A stretch of DNA of 64,000 nucleotides, from the NCBI GenBank assembly GCA_031549455.1, contig JAVBPT010000003.1, forward strand, positions 18,649 through 82,648, in the 5' to 3' direction. This document shows, piece by piece, positions 42,561-52,415 of this stretch. The notes beneath the pieces are model-generated. The model worked only from the letters and a program-made list of their open reading frames with translations, made no database searches and had not been told where the DNA came from. This stretch comes from JAVBPT01 sp031549455 (lineage in GTDB: Bacteria > Bacillota > Clostridia > Lachnospirales > JAKSVV01). Every line of letters starts with the position of its first letter. Position 1 is the stretch's first letter. Position numbers and translations under genes: made by a program.

Positions 42561-43745
42561 ATGGAGAAAAAGTATGAAAGAAATATAAGACTTTACTACT
42601 GTTATACGCTTGTGTATCAATTGATGTTTATTGCACCAATTTTGACCCTGTTTTATTTGGAACTGGGTCTTAATTTTACACAGATTATGCTTTTAACCTC
42701 GGTTTCTTCTGGGGTTGTTTTTGCACTTGAGGTCCCTTCTGGGGTCCTAGCGGATATCGTGGGGAGAAAATTTTCGTTGATTTTGGCGAGTATATTTTTT
42801 TCGCTTGCTATCCTTTTGTTGTTTTTTGCCACAACATTTTGGACACTCATTTTGTCTGAAATTATATTTGCATTTGGGATTGCCTCTGAAAGCGGGGCGG
42901 GAAGCGCGCTGTTATATGACACTTTAAAAAAACTAAAAAGAACAGAAGAATATAAAAAAATATGTGGTCTTGCGCATTCATTTGGATTCTATGCCAATAG
43001 TATAACGGTGGTGATCGGTTCTTTTTTATACAAATACAATATGAGGTTACCGTTTATTTTAACAGCACTTGTTCTCGCATTTGGGATTGCGTTTGCTTGT
43101 TTTATGACAGAAACAAGGCAGTACAAGGAAAAAGGATTCCATATCACAAAGTACTATAAACAGACCTACTTGAGCTTCCTGTATACGGTTAAGCACAAAA
43201 AGCTGCTCGCTATTGCACTTTCGGTCTCATTATGTTTTGTTTTCTATAAACCTGTTATGCAATTTTACCAACCTTATATGAAGGATGTTCGCATACCAGT
43301 CGAGTATTTTGGTTTCATTTTTTTTCTATTTAATCTGACAGCGGGCTTTTTTTCACAGCATAGTGAGCAAGTGATGAGAAGGATAAAAAGCAAGACTTTG
43401 ATTAGCATGAGTATTTTGATGTGCATCTCCTTTTTTATTCTTTCTTCTGTTTATAATTATTGGGGAATTCTAGCAATTTTTCTTCATCAGATTGTCAGGG
43501 GAATGAGACGGACAGTTGAAGAACATTATGTAAATAAGTATGCGCCGTCAAAGGTAAGGGCTTCCGTCCTTTCCACGGTTAGTTTTATTTCCTCTATCGC
43601 AGTGATGTCCACGGCACCATTTTTGGGCATGATTAAGGATCATCATACCATTTATGAAACATTTAGAATTTTTGCCTGGATTCTGTTTGGTATGATCATA
43701 CTCAATGAGCTGTATCTGAAAAATGTATTTAGAAAAGTGACTTGA
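42561..43745 (+). CDS. MFS transporter
   Basis: 394 residues, about 12 membrane helices. The loop between helices 2 and 3 has Gly-Val-Leu-Ala-Asp-Ile-Val-Gly-Arg-Lys, the MFS motif A. Layout matches small-molecule or drug efflux members. Substrate unknown. Last gene of the unit that begins with coaD-coaE; its stop lies within the metG promoter. Confidence 0.9.
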   Translation: MEKKYERNIRLYYCYTLVYQLMFIAPILTLFYLELGLNFTQIMLLTSVSSGVVFALEVPSGVLADIVGRKFSLILASIFFSLAILLLFFATTFWTLILSEIIFAFGIASESGAGSALLYDTLKKLKRTEEYKKICGLAHSFGFYANSITVVIGSFLYKYNMRLPFILTALVLAFGIAFACFMTETRQYKEKGFHITKYYKQTYLSFLYTVKHKKLLAIALSVSLCFVFYKPVMQFYQPYMKDVRIPVEYFGFIFFLFNLTAGFFSQHSEQVMRRIKSKTLISMSILMCISFFILSSVYNYWGILAIFLHQIVRGMRRTVEEHYVNKYAPSKVRASVLSTVSFISSIAVMSTAPFLGMIKDHHTIYETFRIFAWILFGMIILNELYLKNVFRKVT

Positions 43746-43769
43746 TATTTGAGATAAATATGATAAAAT
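43742..43769 (+). promoter_or_regulatory. Sigma-A promoter of metG
   Basis: TTGATA (43742-43747), 16-base spacer, TAAAAT (43764-43769), 28 bases before the metG ATG. Confidence 0.65.
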
Positions 43770-43797
43770 TTATAAAAGAAAACAGAAAGAGGAAGTT

Positions 43798-45699
43798 ATG
43801 AATAAAGAGAAGTACTACATTACAACTGCGATTGCCTATACATCTACCAAGCCTCATATTGGAAATACATATGAAATCATTTTGACGGATGCGATTGCAC
43901 GCTATAAAAGATTATTGGGCTATGATGTTTTTTTCATGACGGGTACAGATGAGCATGGAGAAAAGATAGAACAAAAAGCTAAGGAAGCAGGCATGGAACC
44001 AAGAGTCTATGTGGATAAGATAGCAGGTGAGGTAAAGACAATCTGGGATCTGATGAACACCAGCTATGATAAATTTATCAGAACCACGGACGAGTATCAT
44101 GAGAAAGCGGTTCAAAAGATATTTAAAAAGCTCTATGACCAGGGGGATATCTATCTGGGAGAATATGAAGGAATGTACTGTACGCCTTGCGAATCCTTCT
44201 GGACAGATAGTCAACTTGTGGATGGGAAATGTCCCGATTGTGGAAGAGAAGTCAAAAAGTCAAAAGAAGAGGCTTATTTTTTCAAGTTAAGCAAATATCA
44301 AGATCGTTTGGTAAAGCATATTGAGGATAATAAGGAGTTTATTCAACCTGAGTCTAGGAAAAATGAAATGATTAACAACTTCTTAAAACCGGGTCTCCTT
44401 GACTTATGCGTTTCCAGAACTTCATTTAAATGGGGTGTTCCAGTTGATTTTAACCCAGGACATGTGGTCTATGTTTGGATCGATGCGCTTAGTAATTATA
44501 TTACAGGTCTAGGATATGGCTCAGAAGATGATAGTCTATTTCGAAAATATTGGCCTGCGGATGTACATTTGATTGGAAAAGATATTCTGCGATTTCACAC
44601 ATTGTATTGGCCAATTATGCTGATGGCGCTTGATATACCTGTTCCAAAGCAGATCTTTGGTCATCCCTGGCTTCTATCTGGAATCGATAAGATGAGTAAG
44701 TCAAAAGGAAATGTACTGTATGCAGATCAACTCGTAGAAAAATATGGCGTGGATGCCATACGATATTTTGTTTTAAGAGAAATGCCTTTTGCACAGGACG
44801 GAAGCATTACAGATGAGCTTATCGTTGGAAGAATCAACGGAGATCTGGCTAACGTACTTGGAAATCTGGTAAATCGGACAGTTACAATGGTGAATAAGTA
44901 TAATGATGGCGTGGTAGAGAATAAAAATGTTGCGGAGGAGATCGATGCCGACTTTAAAAAAGTGGTAGAAGAGAGTGTTCGGAACGTAACAGAAAAGATG
45001 GATAAATTAAGGGTACAAGACGCATTGGAAGAAATCTGGAATATGCTAAGAAGGAGCAACAAGTATATCGACGAAACCACACCGTGGATTTTATGCAAAG
45101 AGGAAACAAAAAGAGATCGCTTGAATACAGTTTTATATAATCTAATCGAGTCTATTCGTTTCGGGGCAATCTTATTAAAGGCATTTATGCCAGAGACTTG
45201 TGATCAGATATTGGAGCAGATTGGATGCTCTAAAGAAGAGGCCACGATTGAAAGCATCAGAAAGTTTGGCTTTATAAAGAATGAAACCAGAGTCACCAAA
45301 ACACCCGAACCACTTTTTGCCCGAATTGATGTAAATGAGAAAAAGGAAGGGGCAAAAGAAGAGAAAAAACAAGACTATATTCATATAGATGATTTTGCAA
45401 AGGTGAAGCTGAAAATCGCAAAAGTGATTCAGTGCGAAAAAGTGGAGGGCTCTGAAAAACTTCTTAGATTACAAGTTGAACTAGGAGAAGAGAAAAGACA
45501 AATTCTATCCGGGATTTCAAAATATTATACACCGGATGAGATAGTCGGAAAGCAGGTTGTTGTGGTTTGGAATCTCGAGCCTAGAAAATTAAAGGGAGAG
45601 CTATCAGAAGGGATGATCCTAGCAGCAGAGGATCCAGATGGAAATCTGAGGTTATTGACTGTGGACGGAGACATCTCATCGGGTAGTGAGGTTAGTTAA
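43798..45699 (+). CDS. metG: Methionyl-tRNA synthetase
   Basis: 633 residues. HIGH-type motif Lys-Pro-His-Ile-Gly-Asn near 17-22, a zinc knuckle with two Cys-x2-Cys pairs between about 127 and 148, Lys-Met-Ser-Lys-Ser near 298-302, anticodon-binding helical domain (about 380-510), and a C-terminal OB-fold tRNA-binding domain (about 530-633; Asp-Phe-Ala-Lys-Val-x-Leu-Lys-Ile-Ala). Charges tRNA-Met. GAGGAAG ribosome site. Confidence 0.98.
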   Translation: MNKEKYYITTAIAYTSTKPHIGNTYEIILTDAIARYKRLLGYDVFFMTGTDEHGEKIEQKAKEAGMEPRVYVDKIAGEVKTIWDLMNTSYDKFIRTTDEYHEKAVQKIFKKLYDQGDIYLGEYEGMYCTPCESFWTDSQLVDGKCPDCGREVKKSKEEAYFFKLSKYQDRLVKHIEDNKEFIQPESRKNEMINNFLKPGLLDLCVSRTSFKWGVPVDFNPGHVVYVWIDALSNYITGLGYGSEDDSLFRKYWPADVHLIGKDILRFHTLYWPIMLMALDIPVPKQIFGHPWLLSGIDKMSKSKGNVLYADQLVEKYGVDAIRYFVLREMPFAQDGSITDELIVGRINGDLANVLGNLVNRTVTMVNKYNDGVVENKNVAEEIDADFKKVVEESVRNVTEKMDKLRVQDALEEIWNMLRRSNKYIDETTPWILCKEETKRDRLNTVLYNLIESIRFGAILLKAFMPETCDQILEQIGCSKEEATIESIRKFGFIKNETRVTKTPEPLFARIDVNEKKEGAKEEKKQDYIHIDDFAKVKLKIAKVIQCEKVEGSEKLLRLQVELGEEKRQILSGISKYYTPDEIVGKQVVVVWNLEPRKLKGELSEGMILAAEDPDGNLRLLTVDGDISSGSEVS

Positions 45700-46793
45700 T
45701 GTTTGATATTGTCATTGTGGGGTCCGGAATATCAGGTCTAATTCTTGCGAGCTTACTGGATCAAAAATACAACATTCTACTTATTGAGAAGCGGAGAATG
45801 GATGGAGAACGATTTGATGCCAAGTCCTGTGGGGGGATGTTGAATCCAAATGCGCAGAAAGCACTGGCATCGATTGGCATCAGCTTGCCAAAAGAGGTTT
45901 TGGCAAGCAGCCAACCCTTTGGTCTTAAAATACTAGATTTATCTAACAAGCTTAGCGCGGTTTATCAAAAGTCGTATATCAATATGAATCGTGAAAAATT
46001 TGAACAATTTTTAAAAAGCAAAATTGGAAAAAATGTTCAGTTTGTTGATCAGGCTTGCTTTAAGAAAATGTGCACGACTGGTCATGAAAAAATAGAAGTG
46101 GAATATTTGAAAGAAAAAGTGACTCATAAAGTGGAGACCAAATTTTTGGTGGCTTCAGATGGTGCAGACTCGAGGGTCAGAAAATCCCTATTTGGAGCAG
46201 TCGCTCTTCCGAGGTATGTAACAATACAAGAGCACTATAAATGGGATCAGGAAGAGCCGTATTACTACGGAATCGCAGACTCTTCGATAACAGATTTTTA
46301 TTCTTGGATGATTCCAAAAGAACACTCCATTATCCTGGGGAGTTCTTTGAATAAAAAAAGGGGCGAAGATTACGATGCGAACAGGCGGTTTGAGTTACTA
46401 AAGAGTCGGTTAAAAGAGGTGGGATTTGATTTTACAAAACAAAGTTTAATTAAAAAGGAAGGGTCGATCCTTCTAAGGCCTACCTCCATGAGACAGTTGC
46501 GCTTTAGAAAGGGGAGAGTCGCACTAATCGGTGAGGCGGCAGGGCTTATAAGCCCAAGTTCCTCGGAGGGTATCAGCTATGCAATCAATAGCGCACGCCA
46601 TCTAGCAAATTGTTTGAATCAATCACTAGAAGAGAAAAGCCTAAAAATATATGAAAAAAAAGTGAAGAGAATAGCGAGAAAGATGATTTTCAAAAAGTTT
46701 TTAGGTTATATTATGTATAATGATTTTCTGAGAAATATGATTATACGCTCTAAGTTAAAAAGCATCCAAGTTTATAATGGAAAAAAGAGCTGA
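45699..46793 (+). CDS. FAD-dependent oxidoreductase, geranylgeranyl-reductase family
   Basis: 364 residues. N-terminal FAD-binding Rossmann motif Val-Gly-Ser-Gly-Ile-Ser-Gly-Leu (about 6-13), a middle Ala-Ser-Asp-Gly-Ala-Asp-Ser near 150, and the late FAD motif Gly-Arg-Val-Ala-Leu-Ile-Gly-Glu-Ala-Ala-Gly-Leu-Ile-Ser-Pro-Ser near 270. Relatives saturate isoprenoid chains or act as FixC-like dehydrogenases. The start shares a base with the metG stop (TAATG). No isoprenoid genes nearby. Confidence 0.85.
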   Translation: MFDIVIVGSGISGLILASLLDQKYNILLIEKRRMDGERFDAKSCGGMLNPNAQKALASIGISLPKEVLASSQPFGLKILDLSNKLSAVYQKSYINMNREKFEQFLKSKIGKNVQFVDQACFKKMCTTGHEKIEVEYLKEKVTHKVETKFLVASDGADSRVRKSLFGAVALPRYVTIQEHYKWDQEEPYYYGIADSSITDFYSWMIPKEHSIILGSSLNKKRGEDYDANRRFELLKSRLKEVGFDFTKQSLIKKEGSILLRPTSMRQLRFRKGRVALIGEAAGLISPSSSEGISYAINSARHLANCLNQSLEEKSLKIYEKKVKRIARKMIFKKFLGYIMYNDFLRNMIIRSKLKSIQVYNGKKS

Positions 46794-46837
46794 GTGATCA
46801 GTTTCTTTGCTTTGCGTATGATAGAAAAGGAGAGGAT

Positions 46838-47617
46838 ATGGCCATATTTGAAACGCATTCCCATTACTTTGACACCAAATTTGATTCCGATCGAGAAGAA
46901 GTCTTGGAGGCAATGTTTAAAGAACACCTAGAATATATCTTGGAAAATGCGACAGATGTGGAAACCTCACTTCGTGTGATTGAGCTTGCCAAAAAATATG
47001 AGAAAATGGTTGTGGCAGTTGGCATACATCCGGAAGCATTATCATATATGAATAGGGAGGCTATAGACAAGATAGAAGAACTCCTACTTAGACGAAAGGA
47101 AAATAAGATTGTAGCGGTGGGGGAAATCGGGTTGGATTATCATTATAAAGGGTATGATCGTGAAAAACAGATTTTGTTTTTTAGAAAACAGCTAGAGCTT
47201 GCTCAAAAATATCAACTCCCCGCGGTGATTCACACAAGGGAAGCAACCAATGATACCCTAAAGGTCTTAAGGGAGTACATGCAAAATGGGTTGCGGGGCG
47301 TTATACACTGCTTCCCGGAATCCCTTGAAATCGCCAAGGAATACGTTGGGTATGGAATGTATATTGGCGTTGGAGGTGTGGTGACATATCAAAATGCAAA
47401 GAAACTTGTGGAAGTGGTGGAGAAGATTTCGCTTGATTCTATTCTTATTGAAACCGACTTGCCCTATCTTACACCAGAGCCAAAAAGGGGCATGAGAAAT
47501 GATTCCAGTAATCTTAAATATGTGATCCAAAAGATCGCACAGATTAAAGGAATAGACGAAAAAACGGTGGAAGAAGTTACGTACATTAATGCCAAAAGAT
47601 TGTTTGATATTTTATAA
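46838..47617 (+). CDS. tatD: TatD-family metal-dependent DNase
   Basis: 259 residues, TIM-barrel. Metal ligands in order: Thr-His-Ser-His (6-9), Gly-Glu-Ile-Gly-Leu-Asp-Tyr-His near 95, Val-Ile-His-Thr-Arg-Glu near 130, His-Cys-Phe near 157, Glu-Thr-Asp-Leu-Pro-Tyr near 207. Typically a 3'-5' DNase or D-aminoacyl-tRNA deacylase-like enzyme. The metG-tatD-yabE order seen here is a common Firmicute arrangement. Confidence 0.95.
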   Translation: MAIFETHSHYFDTKFDSDREEVLEAMFKEHLEYILENATDVETSLRVIELAKKYEKMVVAVGIHPEALSYMNREAIDKIEELLLRRKENKIVAVGEIGLDYHYKGYDREKQILFFRKQLELAQKYQLPAVIHTREATNDTLKVLREYMQNGLRGVIHCFPESLEIAKEYVGYGMYIGVGGVVTYQNAKKLVEVVEKISLDSILIETDLPYLTPEPKRGMRNDSSNLKYVIQKIAQIKGIDEKTVEEVTYINAKRLFDIL

Positions 47618-47688
47618 AAAGTGTGATAACCTATATCTAGATGTTTTGAAAAAACTGTCGAAATATCTATAAAGGATGTGTTGTAAAA

Positions 47689-48747
47689 ATGCATATAGTT
47701 CGAAAAGTAAGTAAAAAAAGCAAACCCAAAATTAGAATCAAATTTGGAAATATTTTTACCCTGATCACAGTGATTATTACCATAGTTGCTACCTTTGAAT
47801 TTACCAATTTTCTACTGAATGTAAATGCAAAGCAGATAGTGGTTTCGGACAACAACTTTAAACTAACCTATGAGGCGTCCGGTAAAAATGTTCAGGATTT
47901 TTTGAAGCACCATAATATAGCACTTTCAGAATATGATCGCGTGAATGTTTCGCTTTCGGAAAGTCTGAAGGATGGAATGCAGATCAGTATCAAAAGAGCG
48001 ATGCCGGTCATCCTTTTAAAAGGGGATGAGTCAGTTGAATATTTTACTTCTGCAAGCACCATTTACGAGTTTTTGAAAGAGAGAGAGATCGCCATCAAAG
48101 AGGAAGACTACGTATCGCCAGATGTTTCATTTCCGATTACGCCGGGGCTTTATATTATTTACAAAGAGGGAAGCATTAAACAGATTGAGGAGACGGTCAA
48201 CATCCCTTACAGTGTTGATATCCAAAAGACAAGCACTCTCAAAAAAGGGGAAGAGGAGATTGTGACACAAGGGGTGCAAGGCAAGAAAAAGGTATTAATC
48301 GACGTAAAATATGTTGGAGAAGAAGAAGTTTCAAGAACCGTTGTGCGAGAAGAGATCCTTGAAAGTCCGATCAACAAAGTTGTAAAGCAAGGAACGCTAG
48401 AGGTTTACACCGCACCGAATGGGAAGACCTACACAGTAAAGGAAACCCTGATGATGACGGCTACCGCTTATACCAATGGCAAGACAGAAACCGGAAAAGA
48501 GCCCGGAGACCCTGGATACGGAATTACCCGCTCGGGGACAGTTGCAAAGGTGGGAACGGTTGCGGTTGATCCAAGCGTAATTAAGCTTGGAACCAAACTA
48601 TATGTTGAGGGATATGGAGAGGCTACCGCGGAGGACACAGGAAGTGCGATTAAAGGTCATATCATCGATTTATTTGTAAACACAAGAGAAGAGGCACTAA
48701 GGTTTGGACGAAAGAAAAATATAAAAGTATATATCTTAGCAAATTGA
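47689..48747 (+). CDS. YabE-like cell-wall protein (DUF348-G5-3D)
   Basis: 352 residues. One membrane segment (about 22-44), two DUF348 units (about 48-155), a G5 domain (about 160-240; Ser-Arg-Thr-Val-Val-Arg-Glu-Glu), and a C-terminal 3D domain (about 258-352) with Met-Thr-Ala-Thr-Ala-Tyr-Thr and the three aspartates Val-Ala-Val-Asp-Pro, Glu-Asp-Thr-Gly and Ile-Ile-Asp-Leu-Phe. The 3D domain is an MltA-like double-psi barrel with lytic activity on peptidoglycan; these proteins resemble resuscitation-promoting factors. Confidence 0.93.
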   Translation: MHIVRKVSKKSKPKIRIKFGNIFTLITVIITIVATFEFTNFLLNVNAKQIVVSDNNFKLTYEASGKNVQDFLKHHNIALSEYDRVNVSLSESLKDGMQISIKRAMPVILLKGDESVEYFTSASTIYEFLKEREIAIKEEDYVSPDVSFPITPGLYIIYKEGSIKQIEETVNIPYSVDIQKTSTLKKGEEEIVTQGVQGKKKVLIDVKYVGEEEVSRTVVREEILESPINKVVKQGTLEVYTAPNGKTYTVKETLMMTATAYTNGKTETGKEPGDPGYGITRSGTVAKVGTVAVDPSVIKLGTKLYVEGYGEATAEDTGSAIKGHIIDLFVNTREEALRFGRKKNIKVYILAN

Positions 48748-48762
48748 GTGGAGGAATAAAAA

Positions 48763-49458
48763 ATGGCCAAGGTGATGCGGTATCTAGTCTTAGTAAGTAT
48801 TTTACTTCTTTTGCTAGCTTACGGAACATATCGACTTTCAAGATCAAGGACATATCAAATAGCAGGAAAGATTATAAGCAGGGTGAATACAGATAGCAAA
48901 GAACTCTATCTAACATTTGATGATGGTCCAACAGAGGAAACGGATCGGATTTTGGAAGTGCTAGATGAGTTGGGGGTAAAGGCCACTTTTTTTCTAATCG
49001 GATCCAATATAGAAAAGTATGAAGAAAAGGCGAAAAAGATTGTGGAGGCAGGCCATGATATAGGGAATCATAGTTACACCCATGCGAGAAATGTCTTTAA
49101 AACGCCTAAATTTATAAAAAACGAGGTAGATAAAACCAATGAACTGATTCGAGAATTAGGTTATGAAAAGGAGATCTACTTTAGGCCTCCATTTAGCAAG
49201 AAGTTAGTGATCCTTCCTTTATATTTACATAAAATTGGACAGACCACGCTAACCTGTGATATAGAGCCTGAGTCTTATAAAGAAGCGGGGCGCACATCTG
49301 AGACCATTGCGAAGTATGTAATAAACAATGCAAAGAATGGTTCTATCATATTGCTCCACCCGATGAATGACAGAACGACCAAAACACTGGATGCGGTCAA
49401 AATTTTCGTAAAAGAACTAGAAAAAGAGGGGTATCAATTTGTAGGAATTGGCGAATAA
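48763..49458 (+). CDS. Polysaccharide deacetylase (NodB domain)
   Basis: 231 residues. One membrane segment or uncleaved signal (about 6-25), then a NodB domain: Thr-Phe-Asp-Asp-Gly-Pro near 49-54, the metal motif His-Ser-Tyr-Thr-His near 102, Phe-Arg-Pro-Pro-Phe near 143 and Leu-Leu-His-Pro near 205. Removes acetyl groups from cell-wall or other GlcNAc/MurNAc polymers. Follows the YabE-like gene by 15 bases, a cell-wall pair. Confidence 0.93.
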   Translation: MAKVMRYLVLVSILLLLLAYGTYRLSRSRTYQIAGKIISRVNTDSKELYLTFDDGPTEETDRILEVLDELGVKATFFLIGSNIEKYEEKAKKIVEAGHDIGNHSYTHARNVFKTPKFIKNEVDKTNELIRELGYEKEIYFRPPFSKKLVILPLYLHKIGQTTLTCDIEPESYKEAGRTSETIAKYVINNAKNGSIILLHPMNDRTTKTLDAVKIFVKELEKEGYQFVGIGE

Positions 49459-49472
49459 CGACTTGTCCAAAG

Positions 49473-49493
49473 GACCAAAAATTGGTCTTTTTT
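49473..49493 (+). terminator. Terminator after the deacetylase gene
   Basis: GACCAA, AAA loop, TTGGTC and T6. Confidence 0.9.
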
Positions 49494-49494
49494 G

Positions 49495-49523
49495 TTGCAC
49501 TTATAATAAATATTTAGTATAAT
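49495..49523 (+). promoter_or_regulatory. Sigma-A promoter of plsX-rnc-mnmA
   Basis: TTGCAC (49495-49500), 17-base spacer, perfect TATAAT (49518-49523). No FapR-type operator palindrome was recognised. Confidence 0.75.
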
Positions 49524-49546
49524 ATTGGGAAAGAGGTGGAGAAAAG

Positions 49547-50593
49547 ATGGAGATTGAAGAACAAAAGATTATTAGGATTGGAATCGACGCGATGGGCGGA
49601 GACCATGCGCCGAGCGAAATCATAAATGGTGTCGTAGATTATATCAATGCGAATAAAAAGGAAAGAAGTATTGTGACCTTGATTGGAGATTCTAGCATTA
49701 TCGAGTCCAAATTGATGAATTATAATGTCAACCTGGACCGGATTGAGATTGTTCATGCAAAACAGATTATAAAAGGGGATGACCAGCCCATGGAGGCGAT
49801 TGCGAAGAAAAAAAACTCATCAATGGTGATTGGCTTAACCATGTTAAAAGAGGGCAGAATCGACGCCTTTGTTTCTGCGGGGAACACAGGAGCGCTAGTA
49901 GCCGGTGGAACCGTGCTGGTTGGAAGGATTAAGGGAATCAAAAGACCAGCTCTTGCACTCTTTTTGCCGAATATGTCCGGCGCAAGTCTAATGTTAGATT
50001 GTGGGGCCAATGTGGATGCAAGACCTGATTTCTTAGCCCAATTTGCTTACATGGGATCACTTTATGCTCAGAATGAGCTTGGTATCAAAAATCCGACGGT
50101 GGGCCTAGTGAATATCGGAGAGGAAGAGGAAAAGGGAAATAAGCTTGTTAGAGAAACTTATCAATTGTTAAAAAAATCAGGTTTAAATTTCGTGGGAAAT
50201 GTAGAAACTAGAGATATTCCAAAAGGTGGGGTGGATGTTCTGGTTTGTGATGCTTTTGTGGGAAATGTCATATTAAAGCACTCGGAGGGAATGGTCAAAG
50301 AGGTTTTTGGTTTAATTAAAAAGGAATTAAATGCTACGATCACCACAAAACTTGGTGCATTGATGGCAAAAGATGCTTTTAAAAACATAAAAAAGAAGTT
50401 TGACTACTCAGAATATGGTGGTGCCCCCCTTCTTGGACTAAAAAATCTTGTTGTAAAAGCACATGGAAACTCAAAAAGAGCAGAGGTGAAAGCCTGTCTT
50501 TTACAATGTGAAAAATTTGTTAAAGGGGACATTGCAAACAAAATTGAGAATGCAATGTTAGAGGATGAAATCAATGAGAAATCGAGCAAATGA
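49547..50593 (+). CDS. plsX: Phosphate acyltransferase PlsX
   Basis: 348 residues. Ile-Asp-Ala-Met-Gly-Gly-Asp near 13-19, Ser-Ala-Gly-Asn-Thr-Gly-Ala near 105, and Cys-Asp-Ala-Phe-Val-Gly-Asn near 235 identify it. Makes acyl-phosphate from acyl-ACP for phospholipid synthesis by PlsY. Overlaps rnc; acpP, which often sits between them, is at 13181. Confidence 0.97.
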   Translation: MEIEEQKIIRIGIDAMGGDHAPSEIINGVVDYINANKKERSIVTLIGDSSIIESKLMNYNVNLDRIEIVHAKQIIKGDDQPMEAIAKKKNSSMVIGLTMLKEGRIDAFVSAGNTGALVAGGTVLVGRIKGIKRPALALFLPNMSGASLMLDCGANVDARPDFLAQFAYMGSLYAQNELGIKNPTVGLVNIGEEEEKGNKLVRETYQLLKKSGLNFVGNVETRDIPKGGVDVLVCDAFVGNVILKHSEGMVKEVFGLIKKELNATITTKLGALMAKDAFKNIKKKFDYSEYGGAPLLGLKNLVVKAHGNSKRAEVKACLLQCEKFVKGDIANKIENAMLEDEINEKSSK

Positions 50594-51287
50594 TAAAGCA
50601 TATTTAAATTTATTACAAGAATTTCAAAAGAAGATAGGATATCGTTTTAGGGACAACAATCTTCTTGTTTTGGCGCTGACGCACAAGTCCTATACTAGCA
50701 CATTACCGGAGAATTCAACGGTGGAAAATAATGAACGGTGTGAGTTCTTGGGGGATTCTGTTCTAGGTCTTGCGGTAGCCGAAAGTATTTATAAAACCTT
50801 CCCTAAAAAACAGGAGGGTGAGATGAGTGAGCTGCGTTCTAAAATTGTTTGTAAAACCAATCTGGCCCATATTGCCGGGGAGTTAAATATTTATCGATAT
50901 TTAAGATATGGAAAGGTGATCTCGGAAGAGGAAATCAAAAAGAACGAATCCATTGCAGAAGACGTAATGGAATCACTAATCGGGGCCATTTATCTGGATT
51001 CAAATCTCAAGTATGCCAAACGCTTTATCTTTAAATTTATTACCAACCGATTAGAGGAGATAGAACTTTCAGATTTAAAAGATAGTAAAACCAAGCTGCA
51101 GGAAGAACTGCAAGCGCTTAGCAGTGCAAACATCGAGTATGTTGTGGCTTCGGAGGATGGACCGGATCACGATAAAACCTTTAGAGTGGACGTTTACAAC
51201 AATGGCGAGAAACTCGGGTCAGGTATGGGCAAAAACAAGAAAGAGGCAGAGAAGGAAGCAGCAAGTCAGGCGCTTGCCAAAATATAG
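50574..51287 (+). CDS. rnc: Ribonuclease III
   Basis: 237 residues. Signature Asn-Asn-Glu-Arg-Cys-Glu-Phe-Leu-Gly-Asp-Ser-Val-Leu-Gly-Leu near 45-59, second acidic pair Glu-Asp-Val-Met-Glu-Ser, then a dsRNA-binding domain (about 160-237). The start at 50574 is chosen since GAGG abuts the earlier ATG at 50565. Cleaves dsRNA in rRNA and mRNA processing. Confidence 0.97.
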   Translation: MRNRANDKAYLNLLQEFQKKIGYRFRDNNLLVLALTHKSYTSTLPENSTVENNERCEFLGDSVLGLAVAESIYKTFPKKQEGEMSELRSKIVCKTNLAHIAGELNIYRYLRYGKVISEEEIKKNESIAEDVMESLIGAIYLDSNLKYAKRFIFKFITNRLEEIELSDLKDSKTKLQEELQALSSANIEYVVASEDGPDHDKTFRVDVYNNGEKLGSGMGKNKKEAEKEAASQALAKI

Positions 51288-51301
51288 AAAACGAGAAGAA
51301 G

Positions 51302-52342
51302 ATGAGTAGTAAGAAAATAATTGTGGGAATGAGCGGAGGCGTGGATAGTACAGTTGCGGCCTATTTGCTTAAAAAAGAGGGATACGAGGTTTGTGGTCTA
51401 TTTTTAAAGTTGTTTGAAAATGATAAAACGGAAGAGTCAATTAGAGATCTGGAGAAGATAGCGCAAAAATTAGAAATAGAGATTATTGTAAAAGACTATA
51501 CCAAACTTTTTAAAGAGACCGTGATAGGCTATTTTGTCGGGGAATATGAGAATGGGAGAACGCCCAATCCCTGCGTGGAGTGCAATCGGAAAATTAAGTG
51601 GAGTCTCCTTTTGGAAGAGGCAAAAGAAAGAGGCGCACAGGAAATTGCAACCGGCCACTATGCCAAAATAGTGCACCTTCCAAATGGAAGATTGACCATT
51701 GCAGAAGGCCAGGATTTGTTAAAAGATCAGTCCTATTTTTTATATGTTTTGTCTCAGGAGGTTCTCCAAAAAATACGCTTTCCACTTGCGGATCTGTCTA
51801 AAGAAATGGTCAGGGAAATAGCAGTGCAGGAGGGACTTCCGGTTGCAATTAAGAAGGACAGTCAGGACATTTGCTTTATACAAGGGCGATATCAAGATAT
51901 TTTAAAGGAGCAATTGGGTGCCCCGGAAGAGGGCCATTTTGTTGATAAAGAGGGAAATATTCTTGGGGTGCATACGGGAATTGTAAATTATACCATCGGC
52001 CAAAGGAAGGGAACCGGCTTGGCGATGGGTGAAAAGAAATATATTATTCATATTCGAAAGGATACAAACGAGGTGGTACTGGGCGAAAATGAGGACCTAT
52101 TGAAAGATAAGTTGATTGCAAGGGCGCTTCATTTTCTGGCGTTTGAAAGCCTAGGGGCAGAGATGGAGGTATGGGTGAAGATTCGCTATTCCAGAAAAAA
52201 GGAAAAAGGGGTCATTCGGATGCTTGGAGTAGATAGGCTAGAATGTAAATTTGAAAATCCATTGAGAGCGATTACACCGGGCCAATCCGCGGTATTCTAT
52301 GATGATGACGGTTGTCTAATCGGTGGTGGGATTATAGAATAG
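51302..52342 (+). CDS. mnmA: tRNA 2-thiouridylase MnmA
   Basis: 346 residues. PP-loop Gly-Met-Ser-Gly-Gly-Val-Asp-Ser (8-15), first catalytic cysteine in Asn-Pro-Cys-Val-Glu-Cys-Asn, Gly-His-Tyr-Ala near 118, second cysteine in Asp-Ser-Gln-Asp-Ile-Cys-Phe near 193. Thiolates U34 of tRNA for Lys, Glu and Gln. 14 bases after rnc. Confidence 0.96.
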   Translation: MSSKKIIVGMSGGVDSTVAAYLLKKEGYEVCGLFLKLFENDKTEESIRDLEKIAQKLEIEIIVKDYTKLFKETVIGYFVGEYENGRTPNPCVECNRKIKWSLLLEEAKERGAQEIATGHYAKIVHLPNGRLTIAEGQDLLKDQSYFLYVLSQEVLQKIRFPLADLSKEMVREIAVQEGLPVAIKKDSQDICFIQGRYQDILKEQLGAPEEGHFVDKEGNILGVHTGIVNYTIGQRKGTGLAMGEKKYIIHIRKDTNEVVLGENEDLLKDKLIARALHFLAFESLGAEMEVWVKIRYSRKKEKGVIRMLGVDRLECKFENPLRAITPGQSAVFYDDDGCLIGGGIIE

Positions 52343-52415
52343 CAGTTTAGAAATGTTCATAGTTATATTTTCCATTACATAAAATATACTATTAAAAATA
52401 ATCAGAGGAATGATC